NCBI GenBank assembly: GCA_964035545.1
Contig: OZ037772.1
Span: 10,867,318-10,913,317 of the forward strand
Direction: 5' to 3'
Length of the DNA: 46,000 bases
Source: Bugula neritina
Taxonomy: Eukaryota; Bryozoa; Gymnolaemata; Cheilostomatida; Bugulidae
Of this stretch, positions 22,170 to 34,229 are shown piece by piece. Both the position numbers and the translations under genes were made by a program. Below the pieces are notes generated by a model, which was not told where the DNA came from, ran no database searches, and saw nothing but the letters and a program-made list of their open reading frames with translations. The stretch's first letter is position 1, and every line of letters begins with the position of its first letter.

Positions 22170-25100
22170 TTAGGGGGCAGGCTCATCGAAGTTTCCTCTG
22201 TACTTGTTTCTACAATGAAATCATTTAGCAATGAGCGTCACAGCATCTTACACAACCCCTTACACGATACACTTCTTGCAACATCACATCCCCTGGCATG
22301 TCACATGCGCCCCCTTGCATCTTTACACACTACATAGACACTACGTACATGCACCACACACTCATCCCCCCTTATACATACCTACGATTCACCATCCGCT
22401 CATCATCTGGCGAACACTGCCTGTTAGAAAACATTGTGAAACTTGGCCTTTCTCTATCATAAAGCCGAGATTTTGCTCCTCTGGGACACCAGTCGGCTTC
22501 TCCATGCCTTGGCCTGTGAAGTGGTGGCGGTGAGTAGGCAGCGTCAAACACTCTATACAAGAAAGACAGCGGTTAAAGGGATTGGCAAATAAGAAGTTTA
22601 GGAAAGTATTTATTAAGTTTGATTGGCAGTTAAAAAGTATATATACAAATCTTCTCATTGACTAGTCAACCATTGAATCAACAAAAAGCCAGTATACCGT
22701 GATCACGCAGAAATAAATGTCAACAATAACAAAAAATCTCACCTTTGAGGTTTCATATGCAGAAATTGCTTTTTATGAGTCCAGAGTTCTGCGTATGTAT
22801 CAAAGCTACAAGATAATTTGCAATGTTTAAGGTGACCTGCTACAAGGAAAACCTTCAGCAACTGGTTTGTTTAGCATATAGTGGCCTAGTTGTTCAGCAT
22901 ATAATATAATCAGTTCTCAATGCCAACATATGAATAACAGAGGCTGGAAATCAGTGCAAAGATCTTACCTTTCAAAACAGGTAAAACAATTAATTTTCTC
23001 CTTAGTAGGAGAACTTTTGCTATCCTTAACAGCATCTTCACGGTATTCTAAATATAAAAGGACATATTATCACCAAAAAGGTCCTCAAATATTATGACAA
23101 TGGCTAGCATTACATAGTCACAAAATATGGGCCGCCGATGAAACAGCCAGCCATAAAAAGAGAGCTTTGACTACAAGAATTTGAACTATACTGACCATCA
23201 TTTGAGTTTGCAGGCGGTGAAGCTGGACCATACATGCTTTGTCTCGCATACTCTACGGGATACGTCGTGCATTTATCAACAGCTTCCTGCCATTCGATAT
23301 TTCTGACTGAAGAAAATAACCCTTGCTTACCATCCTGAAAACATAAAGCCACCATGAAAATATGAGCATTACCTCAGAGCCAAGAGCATACATGTTTCAT
23401 TCTCATACACATTATCTGCTGGTCAACATCTGTAATTCACAAGGATGTAGTAGGGTCTCAACTCCACATGAATAAATAGTGCTATAAATAAGCAGCACTA
23501 TTCAATAGATCAATAAACATCTTATTATATATAAGAAAACTTTTTATAATACGAAAAAATAGTTACTCTGCGTGTGGAGCCATAGACAACTTCTGGAATG
23601 TCCATTTTAGTGCCACCCCTTTCATCTCCATTTTCTTTGTCGTCATCGCCCAATGCTTTTGGTCTTCCTCTTTGAGAAGTCTCAAAATTTACATCCGTAT
23701 GGCTGATGTTTTCTGCAGTGATACCATAGTGCTTAAAACACCGCTCTCGGCAATATTGTCTAATCTTTTCATCAAAACTTTGAGAATAAAGTTTCTCTAT
23801 TTCTGGTGTTTTTATTGTGCTGGGAATAACCTCTCTTCTGCTTGTTTCACGCTTAACAGTGTCCGCAGATTCAAGCATCTGTGAATTTGGATGATCTTTT
23901 GACGAAAGTATCTGTTCATATTTTTTAAATGCTGCTGTTTTGGACACTTGGCCTGATCCTGATAAATTAACTGCTTTCTGAGTTCCTGATAATGAATGCT
24001 TTTCTCTTTTTGTATCCGTATAGGTTTTCACAAAACACTGTTTTTTTGCCATGCTTGATTTTTCTTCAGAACACTTTTCTTTTGCCAGATTTGACTCTTT
24101 TGCAGTGCTTTCTTCCTTTCCTGAGCCTTTTTCCTTTGCTAGGCTTGATTCTTTTACAGGACACTTTTCTTTTGCCACACTTGATACTTTTGCAGCGCTT
24201 TCTTCTTTTCCTGAGCCCTTTTCCTTTACCATGCTTGACTCTTTTGCAGAACACTTTGCTTTTGTAGCACTTAATACGCTTTCTTCTTTTCCTGAACCCT
24301 TTTCCATAACCATGCTTGACTCTTTTGCAGAACACTTTGCTTTTGTAGCACTTAATACTTTTGCAGGGCTTTCTTCTTTTCCTGAGCCCTTTTCTTTTGC
24401 CACACTTGATTCTGGTGCTAAACCAACTTTTAGTGCTTTCGGTTTAGTCCTCACTGATTCAATGTTTGCAGCAGAATCACCCTTATGAACATCTTTGTTG
24501 ATAGAAGTCTGAGATTTAGCTGATCTAGAGTTATATGAGGTTTTATTTTCTATCTTGCATTTCTTATTGGACTCGATGTTTTGTAATTCCCTTTTGTCGA
24601 AGTTTAAATCACTCTTTTTGTCACTTTTCTTTAGTATGCTATTCAACTTTTCATATGCTCTCTTTTGTCTTTGTAAAGGTATCACCACGGTTTTTTTAAA
24701 TCTCTTAACGTTTTCATTGGTGGGAAGCAATTTTCTCTTAAGCCCTCTCCTAGGATCTCCTGGTAGTGCATTTTCTATTACGTCCGCCGATTTGTCGGGG
24801 AAGGTCACTGTGATGAAAGACTTCCTCCAAGCTAAAATCTCGCTTTCTGATAAAGTTTTGCTTCTTGACCTAAATAGAAAAAATTACATAGAAAACATCA
24901 AAGTACTATAACAGAGCTATTATCTAATAGATATGTATAAAAAGCTGTTTCTGTAACCTTTTGCTTAGAGATCATTTCTCATTTTAATGACTTCCACTTC
25001 GAGTTTTTATGACTCATTAAAGTGCCAAATGGGATATGTTGATGTTAACAAGAAAATTTCAATTCTATATTTACCTCTTGGTTTTTCTCTTGTCTCCTGA

Positions 25101-28100
25101 ATTTTTATCTTTGGTTGATTTTTTTCTAGATTCTTCTTTTTCACTCTCTGAAAAACCACAGACTTTAGTTGTTGACGCAAAAATGAATGAAGCCTCATAC
25201 ATCAGCTATTAACTGCACTGCTGCTAGTTACCAATAGATAATTGCTCTATTATGTATTAAGGATACGGTGGAACTTTGAAAAAACTCCCCACTGTACAAT
25301 GGGATGATGACATCAAGGAAAAATAATTTAATGCTACTCGGCATTTACTGCATCGAATCTTTAAAAAAGGCTCAGGATGAATATTAATAGCTGAATAAAA
25401 AACTTTAACATTAATCCTGCTTTGCTTCAACTTACCATCTCCACTAGTGGAATGGGTGCCAACTGGACTCGATATAACATTAGATTCATGGTCACTGGTT
25501 TCAATATTCAGTTTAGAGGTCGCCAAACTACCAGTTCCAGACCCAGAAGCCACCAAGTCTTGGCATGCCGTTGAGTCTTTGTTTCTTTCTTTAGCCTGTC
25601 TTTGGCTTGGTTCTAGACTTGAACTTGTTGCTGTCGTAGCCGTTGAGTCATTGGCTGGTGAGTCAGCTTGATCTGGTGATCGAATTCCATTCAACTGTGA
25701 ACTTTTCTTTACTTGACTAATTGGCTCATTCAGATCGTTCATCTCAAATAGCTCTTCTGCCGTAGAAGTTGCTCTTTCACTCTTCACAACCACTGTCTCA
25801 GGGTTAACCTTTTCAACGTGCAGTCCAGAATTGATGCTCACAGCAGAACTGATTTCAATGAAGTAGCTATAAATAGCTAACTCAGGGTAACCACTATTTG
25901 ATTTAGATACAGTAATTGTTGCAGAAGACTTTTCGTCTACTAAAGAAACTTTTGGTGAAACTGTTTGAGATATAGTTGCCAGTGAGTCGGGAGACTGTTC
26001 TTTGACCGTGTCTTGCACTACACTCAGCTCCCCAACTTCTAACTGATATGGAGGCGTGGCTTTCTGCCTTTCTCTATCTTGAAGCTTATGTTCTACAATA
26101 ATTCAGACAAGTTACAAGTAAGTTAGTAATTAGCTAACTACTTTGGATGATTGGCAAACTAGATCTGCCAAGTGAATATTTCATTCCCACTTTACTTCTC
26201 TGAATACTGCGAGATGTTTCAAGATAACTTTAGTTGTATACCATAAAATCAAATATTTGTAAATTAAAAACTATGCTTAATTTTCTGTACACAATAAACT
26301 AAATAATTGTGTCACCATTTACCCCAGATGGATTTAAACTTCAGTACCTAGCGTATTTATTCACTTAGGCTAGACTGGGTGTTTATCAGGCTATTATTCT
26401 GGTACTTACTTTGTCTGAGCTGCCATTTTCTCCACGGAGCTCTGTCAGCCGGACAACCACCATTAGGGTACATTTCCAAGTGCTTTTTCAATATCGAATT
26501 CTTGTTAAAGCCTTTACCACAGCACCCGCACTTAAATGGATGAAGACCGGTGTGATGGTCTCTGAAACAGCCACTCCAAAATAAAATTTCAAAAAAAAAA
26601 AATTTTTTTTTTTTTTTTATATTTCAAGGTAATTAGCTGCTGAAAGTATTGAATATAAATTGTGAATTTCAAGCAGACTCATCAGATTAAATTTTTAGGC
26701 TGGTTTACAAGTGTTCGGCGCAAAAAAACTCATCAACTAACCTCGCATGGTGTTTCACTTGGTAAGCTAAAACGGCTTTATATGGACAGTAGACACACTC
26801 ATACTTCTTTTCCTTTTCATGCATTTTTCTACAATCAAATCAGCTTATAGTTTCACCCAAATGAAGCACAGTTACCAAGGTTCATGTCATGAGTATAACT
26901 TATGAAGCAGAAAGCACAGGTGGCCATCTTGAATATTTAAACTTCCCACAAACTTAATACCCACAGATTAGTTACCCACAGCATCGTATCCACATAGCAT
27001 ACACAACATACTGCCCAAAAACTATAATTTACCCACACTTTATTAGTTACCAACAGAAATTCTACCAACATTTTACTTACCTTTTGTGACGAGACAACTG
27101 AGACTTTTTGTCACAAATAGTGTCACAAAGGTCACAGGAATACTGTTTATTCGTGGCAACAGGAGCTGCAGTGCCATTTTCAGCAGTCTCGAGAGATCCA
27201 AGCGGATCTGTTATGCTATTTTCAGCAGTCTCGTCAAAGCCAAGGTGAGCTGCCACACTGCTAACACAGCTAACGGGAGTTGACTTAGTATCACCGATTT
27301 CAACAGGAAGTTCATCACTAGAAGGATGCAAACTTTTTTCTAACTTTTCCACGGGACCAGCGTAAGCATCTGAATGGTTGGCAAGTGGTACAACCTCTTC
27401 TATAAAATATTTTTTCTGATGAGGTTCTTTGTTAAAGTTGTGTAATGTTTGAGAGATTTGGTGTTAGACCGCCACAAAGCAACATGGCGGATTAGGAGTT
27501 GCTTTCTTCTTGAAAGTACAATGATGAATGAACATAAAACAAAAAGCAGCCAGGTCACATGAGAATTGCTAGAAGCAGCGCTGATTTGGTGGCCATTTAG
27601 TGCATGTTTGAGAAGGGTATCAAATTTGATGTTGGGGTTCGGAGTTCAAACAATTATGTATATACAAAAACTGTAGTCGTCCACCCACAATTTGGTGCTG
27701 CTTCTAACAATATTCACTTTAACTTTTTAAAACACTAAACAATTCTAACATTTCCTCTCACCTTTTACGTTGGATTGTCGTAGGCTAGGTTGGTGTAGAT
27801 CTCTAAAAGTGGCAGAGGCACCAGCATCAACTGGACCTGGTGATGGATCTCGTCTGATAAACACATCTCTCAGTGAGATGGTGCTGTCCTGAACATAAAA
27901 GAAGACAACTACACACGATGATATGACATTGGTGATGCAGATTTACTTTTACTCTTGAGAGCGGGCAAGCTGGGGAGTAATACTGTATGCAATACTCTTA
28001 GTCTGTGTTCAGAAATGAACACTTTTGTAACTGAGCTTTCAAACAATGGCTATCAATTAAGACTGCTAACTATCAGAGCTACTTCAGCTTTTTGGCTTGA

Positions 28101-31100
28101 ATTCACTCGCTTTTAAATTATATACATTGGTAGAAACATTATTTTAGATACGCTTTGGAATTAGAAACATTATTTTAGATACGCTTTGGAATTAGAAACA
28201 TTGGTTTCTTTTATTTGTCTACTGTTCTGTACTGAAGAGGGGATAAATCCTGAAACAGTTGCTGTACATAGATTATTATATTATAACCTGTGTATAGCAA
28301 CTGTTTCAGAATTTGTCCCCTCTTTGCCTTGATATAGATGAATATTATTTTTTATACATTTTAACAAAAAGTTTAAAAGCCTTACTTCATTGCCAATTTA
28401 TTAGCTGAATGTTGAAGTTGAATTTCACAAATATTTTACATATAATTTCTACACCCCATATTCCTGCAGATATGATAACTTCCACTCACCTCAGAGTCCC
28501 TGCTGTAGACTACTGACTGTACACCAGGTTGACCTGTCCGCAAATAAAATAATAATTTATACCTTCCATTCACCAGGGAAGCTTTGCTGAATGCTTCCAA
28601 TGTATTCAGATATTTTATACAGTATTGTCAACTCAAATACATTAAGTTTGTATTTTGATAAAAGGTACCACATCTCCTTATATTTGTTATGTTGCCATAC
28701 ATGAACAGGTGGTACAAAACAATGAAACAGTAATTTGTATAATAAAATTGGCCAAATACATATTTTTAGGAATTATCCTCCTAATTCTAACAGAAAACAA
28801 CCAGGAGTTATCTTCTCATATCTTATATAATGAGAGTAATGCAGAATTACCTTCAAAATAAACAGAGTCTGAATAGCTGACTGGGGTTACTTCAGGAGAG
28901 GGTGGTGCATCATTCAAGCCCAACTCTAAAGAAAAACGCACACAATTATAGGGCTAAATGGACAAACACCTTCATACATGGAGACAAGGCTATGAAAGTT
29001 AATGTCCGAGAAATGTTTATGCCACCAGAGTAAATTCTCGAAAGGGTCTGTAGCTTTCCCATATATCTCAGGGATGAAAGAACCATGGCCAGTGAATGAA
29101 CTACACATTAGCGGTGCTCAATGCTAATAAGATACAGTTCCTGCGTGGCGTTGAGGGGTTAGCTGTGTGAATCCATGCATAATGATCTCAAGCTCTTCCA
29201 TTGAATTTGCATCTTGTGGTTTGAAGCCTGTGTAAATTGTGCCAACACAAAGAAGTGCACAAAAAACATAATTGAACAAAACAAAGGCATCTATCTGATC
29301 TATTTCTGGTTGACTTTGCAAAAAGTTTATGATAGAATCAGTTCTTGGCCATGACTTGAGTTGAGCAGCTGGTATATTGCTAATCACTGCAATTGATACG
29401 GTTTACAGAGACATTCATAGGTCATCAGTAGTTCTAACAATGCACAGCCTTTGTACAACCCTCTCCATTAGAGGGTTGATAAAATGTATTTGTCAAGATA
29501 CTGCTATAATTCAATGTGAACCGGACTTTATAATCATACCAGTAAAACAACCAGTAGACAGGATGGTGGGCAAAAGGATAAAAAAAAACTGTATAAATTA
29601 TACCAGTTTCTGTCAGTATGAGGTACAGAGCACTGATGCTAATTAATTGCATGTTGCTGTGGCAGCAAATATTTTAGCATTGCAGCAAAAAAATCTCAAT
29701 CACTTCTGTAAGTAAAATTACTACTTCTACAAAGGAACCCTATGATTTGAACAGCTAAACCTCATGTTTCCTAAGAACCACTGCAGAGTTGAAAGCATTC
29801 AGTACATAATAGCCTAGTTAGCTATCAATTTTCAGCTATTTCACACTAACAATTATGCAACAAAAGAGAGATTAAAATTTCTAATTTAGTGAAAGGGACT
29901 GGTTTGGCATTACGTAATACCCTAAGCACTTTGAGTGCCAGTAGCCCATAATTTGAGATAACTATTCATACAATGAATGATAATTATGTTTCTCCTCATA
30001 AACTCGATGGAAAATAACCTTCCCACAAGGCTTCAGCCAAAAACCAACATGGCTGATAACCAAGCTAAATCTCTGCACTTGACTAACTCTAGAAACACAT
30101 TGGTGGTCTATCACTCTTAGAAAGCAACTGATGGCCTTCATGAAATGTCCAAATGATCAAAGAGACAGTATTATCTAGCCAAATTCGTAGCAAAACATAG
30201 TTTCTACTATGTTTTTTTTCTCAAGAACCCAGGCTCTTATAACAAGTTCTCTTTTACTGCTCAAAAACCTGACTTTCTAAATGAGAAACTCGAGCAATGA
30301 CCAAGCCCAGCCAGCAGAAAACAGTTTAGTTTGACTACTCCTGTAAGAGAGAAATAGCCAATCATTGGTAGTTTTAATAGTAGCACTTTTGAGAAAGAAC
30401 ATTAAGTTCCATCTTTTCATCTTCTTTCACCAAAATACAATTAGCATACAACCTATTCAAGATTTTACTTGCGAATGACTAGATAATGGATCTCAAGGTT
30501 CTAAAGCTTTACGTCATTAAGTAGCTAGGAAAAAAATACTGAAAGCTTAGAACTATATATCAGCTCAAAGTAAGTGACTACGCCAGATAATGAGTGCTCC
30601 TTTGCCATTTTTCGACTTCATTTCTGACCTGACTTCATTTCTGACCTGTACGATCTGCAAACCCCAAAAAACCTGACAAACTAATTTGGTGCTCGAAAAA
30701 TGGAGAGAAAGTGGCCTCGTCAGAAGTTTCTATGACCTTGAACTCACACAAAGAATCCTCACATGGGCTAGTCACAGAGTTAACCATTCAGACAACTCAC
30801 TTGCTTGATCTTGGCTTTTCATCCTATAGATTCTCTGCTGACTAATTTTTCTTTCCAGTAGTGCTCCTTCGCCTTCGGTAAAAAGTTGGTAGAGCTCCAT
30901 GACTTTCTCTTCGTTTTCCAAAGCCACAGCCCGTTGGTACCAGTGCATATCGGCTGGGCTACTTATTTTGATGGGCAAAACTTTGCTCATTATCACCAAT
31001 CCCTGGACATATTGCAGAAGTCGATCAACTTCTGCTGCACGAAGAGTTTGAGCAGGGCTCCCACCTCCAATTTTTGTAACGATGTCATCATATTCGTCGT

Positions 31101-31137
31101 CAGAACTGTCCGATTCTATTATTGGCTTATGTAACAT
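22170..31137 (-). CDS. C2H2 zinc-finger protein with Lys/Glu/Ser-rich repeats, family not recognised
   Basis: Fifteen coding exons in transcript order: 31137-30801, 28925-28851, 28533-28490, 27888-27762, 27399-27081, 26828-26742, 26561-26410, 26092-25436, 25147-25075, 24869-23567, 23334-23196, 23047-22969, 22836-22743, 22552-22382, 22209-22170. About 1,230 aa. The ATG at 31137 follows an in-frame TAG. The N terminus is acidic (ESDSSDDEYDD), then a Leu-rich segment. Finger 1 is YSCDLC...H-x4-H (about 279-303), finger 2 YECVYC...H-x3-H, finger 3 FKCGCC...H with no clear second His; finger 2 links to finger 3 through HTGLHPFKC. A long Ser/Thr-rich stretch precedes a basic region and a 30-residue K/E/S repeat (about 777-915). 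The C terminus has CFTC, then HLKHCKLSC...H-x6-H, and ends NFDEPAP. Phases match at every junction except exon 12 to 13, where both acceptors (22836, 22839) give a stop, although exons 13-15 are open and in phase with each other. Presumably nuclear and nucleic-acid binding. Confidence 0.78.
24051..24416 (-). repeat. Coding tandem repeat, 90-bp (30-residue) period, in the zinc-finger gene
   Basis: Four to five copies encode alternating half-units such as VKEKGSGKEES and ATKAKCSAKESSM. Spacing measured on the CCTGAGCCC-type marker is 90, 81 and 90 bp; the 81-bp unit lacks three codons, so the frame is kept. Half-units are about 15 residues. The peptide is Lys/Glu/Ser-rich and likely disordered, with regularly placed Cys residues (KCSAKES, KCPVKES). 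Confidence 0.85.
26591..26618. repeat. A12/T16 palindromic homopolymer tract
   Basis: Twelve A directly followed by sixteen T, in the intron between the exons for fingers 2 and 3. Its fold-back potential and slippage risk make the exact length in the assembly uncertain. Confidence 0.8.
28131..28203. repeat. 31-bp direct repeat, ~2.3 copies
   Basis: TAGAAACATTATTTTAGATA plus CGCTTTGGAAT occurs twice in full and once in part, in an intron of the zinc-finger gene. Copies are identical over the full units, so the duplication is young. Confidence 0.8.
28235..28325. repeat. Inverted repeat, ~34-bp arms, 22-bp loop
   Basis: The left arm AAGAGGGGATAAATCCTGAA then ACAGTTGCTGTACA is mirrored by TGTATAGCAACTGTTTCAGA then ATTTGTCCCCTCTT. 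The arms differ at only a few positions. It lies in an intron of the zinc-finger gene; a small palindromic mobile element or a long-stem RNA are both possible. Confidence 0.75.
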
Positions 31138-31760
31138 GTCAATCTAAATATGGAAAGAAAACATTAAACCTAACTTTATCGGTTTTTTATTAATTGTCTA
31201 GTTTGTTTGCAACTATATTTATTTGTATTTGCTGAGAGTTAGTGGAGTTACAGAAGCTAATGACCAACGAGAGTTATGCTGTTTTATTTGATATCAAACC
31301 GATAACTCAGTTTGACTAACATGAGCTTTTATTGTCTCACTTCAGCATTACAATGCCGGCAGTTTTGAAATTTGTTTGCCCCTTCAATAGAAGTAGTTGT
31401 ACGACATTGCTATGCTGATAAATAAAATACATCCAAGAAACAACATGCTAAATTATTCATTACAATTCCACTTTTAAGAAAATAGGAAGTTTGTAAAAAA
31501 TCATAAATAATCTAAAAATGTCGTCTCAAAAGTTTGTGAAAAACAACAAATATCAGATTAGAATTTGTTCAACCTAAGTAAAAACAACAGTAAAATATCC
31601 AACAGCTTGTTGAAAAAACAGTTCTATAGTCTAAATGCTAGCTATAGTTGGTGCTGAGCTTTTAGTCATAGATACATCACTGCTGATAGCCTTACCTGTA
31701 TTCCACTATGCTGCTCTAGAAATGAAAGGTGCGGGCTAATTCGTAGCTTTTATATTCTTC
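31138..31760 (-). promoter_or_regulatory. Candidate 5' UTR intron and leader exon of the zinc-finger gene
   Basis: Six bases before the ATG there is an acceptor, tttctttccatatttag|, at 31144. A consensus donor, ATACAG|gtaagg, lies at 31696/31695, preceded by a locally GC-richer patch (GCCCGCACC). This suggests a non-coding first exon ending at 31696 and a ~550-bp intron in the leader. Inference from splice sites only. Confidence 0.35.
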
Positions 31761-32198
31761 TGAACCATATTTCTTTTCTACAGAAATAAGCCAATCAAAT
31801 TTTTGCCATGCTTTCTGAAGCATTCCATATTTGGCCAATAATTGACAGATTGCCAGCACACGCAATAGCTAGTAAGCTTTATCTGTTAGCTTTATCTGGC
31901 ACCTATCTGTACTGTCTCTGTAGCTTCATCATTCATAAACTGACAACGTTGTCAATAAATAAATATTGCGCAATAAAAAGTTGAATGTGACATTTCCCAC
32001 CATCATTGTTTTCCCTGCTAGGCTTTGCTACAAACTACTAGTCAATATTATAAACTATGAATAGCTTTTTCTGAAGATTGAGAGTGTATGGAAAGATATC
32101 TGAATCAGTAGAACTTCTGCAAAAATTTGCAAATGGAAATCTGCAGAAATAATTTAATTGCTAGTGTAACCTAGCAATACTAGTTCTATAGCGAAGTA

Positions 32199-32330
32199 GG
32201 TGAAGTTATAATGGAGAAAGCCTGTGTTCTATATGAGAGATATAGCGAAAGAAGCTTTTTTTCTAGAGAATATTTTAACCCTTGTCCCAAAAGCAGAGTA
32301 TCAAAAAACTTTAGCTATTAAAACTGCACC
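32199..32330 (+). mobile_element. MITE copy (GGTGCAGTA family), diverged
   Basis: TA|GGTGAAGTTATAATGGAGAAAGCCTG at the left and ...AAAACTGCACC|TA at the right give TA on both sides. The interior keeps GCCTGTGTTCTA and TCTAGAGAATATTTTAAC. The outermost bases of the right end are the exact inverse of the family consensus start. Confidence 0.65.
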
Positions 32331-32482
32331 TAAATGGTTTTTCAATTAGTCAAAAGAATGTTGGCTGAAAGTTTGCAATTAATTAATACTTTCATTCATT
32401 ATTTTTATAATTCAACATGAGAGCTGCAGACCACAGCCAGGAGGGGTGAAGAGATTGCAACAATTAAAGTTACATTTAGCAG

Positions 32483-32830
32483 AAGCAGTACTAGATGTGG
32501 TGGTAGCAGCAAAAGTAGCAGTAGCAGTTATAGAAGCAGTAGTGGTACAGTGGCAGTAGCATTAGTAGCAGCGATTATAGTAGCAGCAGTAGCAGCATTA
32601 GTAGTAGTAGCAGTAGCAGCAGTAGTAGCAGTAGAAGCAGTAGCAGTAGTAGCAGCAGCAGCAGCAGCAGTAGCAGCAGCAGCAGCAGTAGCAGTAGTAG
32701 CAGTAGTAGTAGTATAGTAATAGTAGTAGTATAGTAATAGTAGTAGTAGTAGTAGCAGTAGTAGTAGTATAGTAATAGTGGTAGCAGCAGTAGCAGCAGT
32801 AGCAGCAGTAGCAGTAGTAGTAGTAGTTGG
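32483..32830. repeat. Trinucleotide array (AGC/AGT)n, ~350 bp
   Basis: Interspersed agc and agt triplets with rare interruptions (att, agaagc, tat). Reading frames across it give poly-Leu, poly-Thr/Ala or poly-Tyr/Cys strings, which are repeat artefacts. The AGC tracts are CAG-class and may be length-polymorphic. Confidence 0.9.
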
Positions 32831-33272
32831 AATAATGAAGTAACACCACAACTAAGTTCATAAATCACACCTATTAACCTCAGCATGAGTGAAAATACAG
32901 CATCTTCCCAGAAACAGAGGAAATAAGACTCTGTCATCAAACAATAATTATACATCCATTTAATTTCTTTTCCAATTATATTGAGTGTACAATATATTTA
33001 TTTACCTACAATATTGGCAACATTTCCATAGTGCAATGATTCATTTCTACTGTTTGTTTTTGTGCCTGAAGTGATTGTGTCTGCAGTTATATTTATGTAG
33101 ATGTGTTGTTTGTTGTATCCAGCAGAGCAAGTTACAGATGTAAAATATGATAACATAGAAAACCTTCCACCTAACAATGAAACTACATGCAGCAATTATG
33201 TGCTGTGCATCAGTAGTGCATGCCAACAGTTTTACTATTACGTAATGCCAACTATGCATTTATGAAGTTATA

Positions 33273-33404
33273 ATTGCAGTAACTGAGAAATTAGGAAAAG
33301 CCTGTGCTCTAGTTTAGAAATGTAGTGCAAAGGTTATGTTTTCCTAGTCTAAACACAACAAAATTGACGAACTTAGGCTAGTATAATTTCTCCCCTACAG
33401 CACT
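33273..33404 (+). mobile_element. MITE copy (GGTGCAGTA family), diverged
   Basis: The left end TTGCAGTAACTGAGAAATTA then GGAAAAGCCTGTGCTCTAGT matches the family; the right end TAATTTCTCCCCTACAGCAC is the inverted partner. The interior has GAAATGTAGTGCAAAGGTTA. Confidence 0.65.
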
Positions 33405-33727
33405 TAAATAGCATCCTAGCTAGTAAAATATTGCAAAAGTTTAGATATTTATGTTTCACATCTTATAATAATCAGCAACTTTAACTCTGTATTTAAATTT
33501 CTTTGAATCTATATTTCTTTGTTTGAAAAGTGGGTTTGAACAAAGAGTTGGGGAAATATAAAGCTAAGTTTGGCAACCACATAGGAGTGTTTAGCACCAG
33601 CATAATATTGTCAAAGAGTTAGTATGTTGACCAAACATCTAGTGGTATTCTTTCTATGTGAATAGTCACTGGTATCAGTTGACCATGGCTCCTAGTAGTA
33701 ATTTGTGTTACATGATGTGCTCTGTGT

Positions 33728-34086
33728 AGTATAGGCTGTAGAGTGTATACAGTGTGTAGTATACATTGTATACAGTGTGTAGTATACATTGTATACAGTG
33801 TGTAGTATACATTGTATACAGTGTGTAGTATACATTGTATACAGTGTGTAGTATACATTGTATACAGTGTGTAGTATATATTGTATACAGTGTGTAGTAT
33901 ACATTGTACACAGTGTGTAGTATACATTGTACACAGTGTGTAGTATATATTGTATACAGTGTGTAGTATATATTGTATACAGTGTGTAGTATATATTGTA
34001 TACAGTGTGTAGTATATATTGTATACAGTGTGTAGTATACATTGTATACAGTGTGTAGTATACATTGTATACAGTGTGTAGTATAC
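33728..34086. repeat. 23-bp minisatellite (GTGTAGTATACATTGTATACA)
   Basis: About 15 nearly identical copies of GTGTAGTATACATTGTATAC plus AGT. The unit contains the near-palindrome GTATACATTGTATAC. Variants (ATACAT/ATATAT; GTATAC/GTACAC) cluster in neighbouring units, as expected from local copying. Open frames of 143-156 codons here are artefacts of a unit that lacks stops. Confidence 0.95.
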
Positions 34087-34136
34087 CATTTATAGGAGCA
34101 GTATATATAGTGGAGATAGCCAAAATTCTTTAATTT

Positions 34137-34229
34137 TATTATTAAATTTTGGTTGTTAAAATTCTTGTGAGAACATGCTACATTTCTAATCTAGAACACA
34201 GGCTTTTCTCAATTTCTCCATTACTGTAA
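34137..34229 (-). mobile_element. MITE fragment (GGTGCAGTA family), reverse orientation
   Basis: On the minus strand: ACAGTAATGGAGAAATTGAG then AAAAGCCTGTGTTCTAGATT and ATGTTCTCACAAGAATTTTA. The internal sequence matches the copy at 4692 well. The far terminus is not recognised, so it is truncated. Confidence 0.6.

Noticed and set aside
22231-22533. 100-codon plus-strand open frame rich in His/Pro/Thr
   Set aside because: Antisense to zinc-finger exon 14 (22552-22382), which is supported by splice sites and frame continuity.
24051-24488. 145-codon plus-strand open frame (Ser/Phe-rich repeats) opposite the zinc-finger exon
   Set aside because: Shadow of the K/E/S repeat on the opposite strand; the minus-strand frame continues through phase-matched splice sites on both sides.
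28926-29387. Two adjacent minus-strand open frames, one containing LLWWHKHFSDINFHSL, faintly like a hAT transposase dimerisation tail
   Set aside because: The resemblance is weak, frames are separated by stops, and the segment lies inside intron 1 of the zinc-finger gene, whose flanking exons are phase-compatible without it. A decayed transposase is possible but unsupported.
32528-32955. Poly-Leu / Thr-Ala / Tyr-Cys open frames
   Set aside because: Frames of the (AGC/AGT)n array; no flanking coding sequence.
33619-34123. Overlapping open frames of 143-156 codons on the minus strand
   Set aside because: Artefact of the 23-bp minisatellite; the peptides simply translate the unit in different frames.
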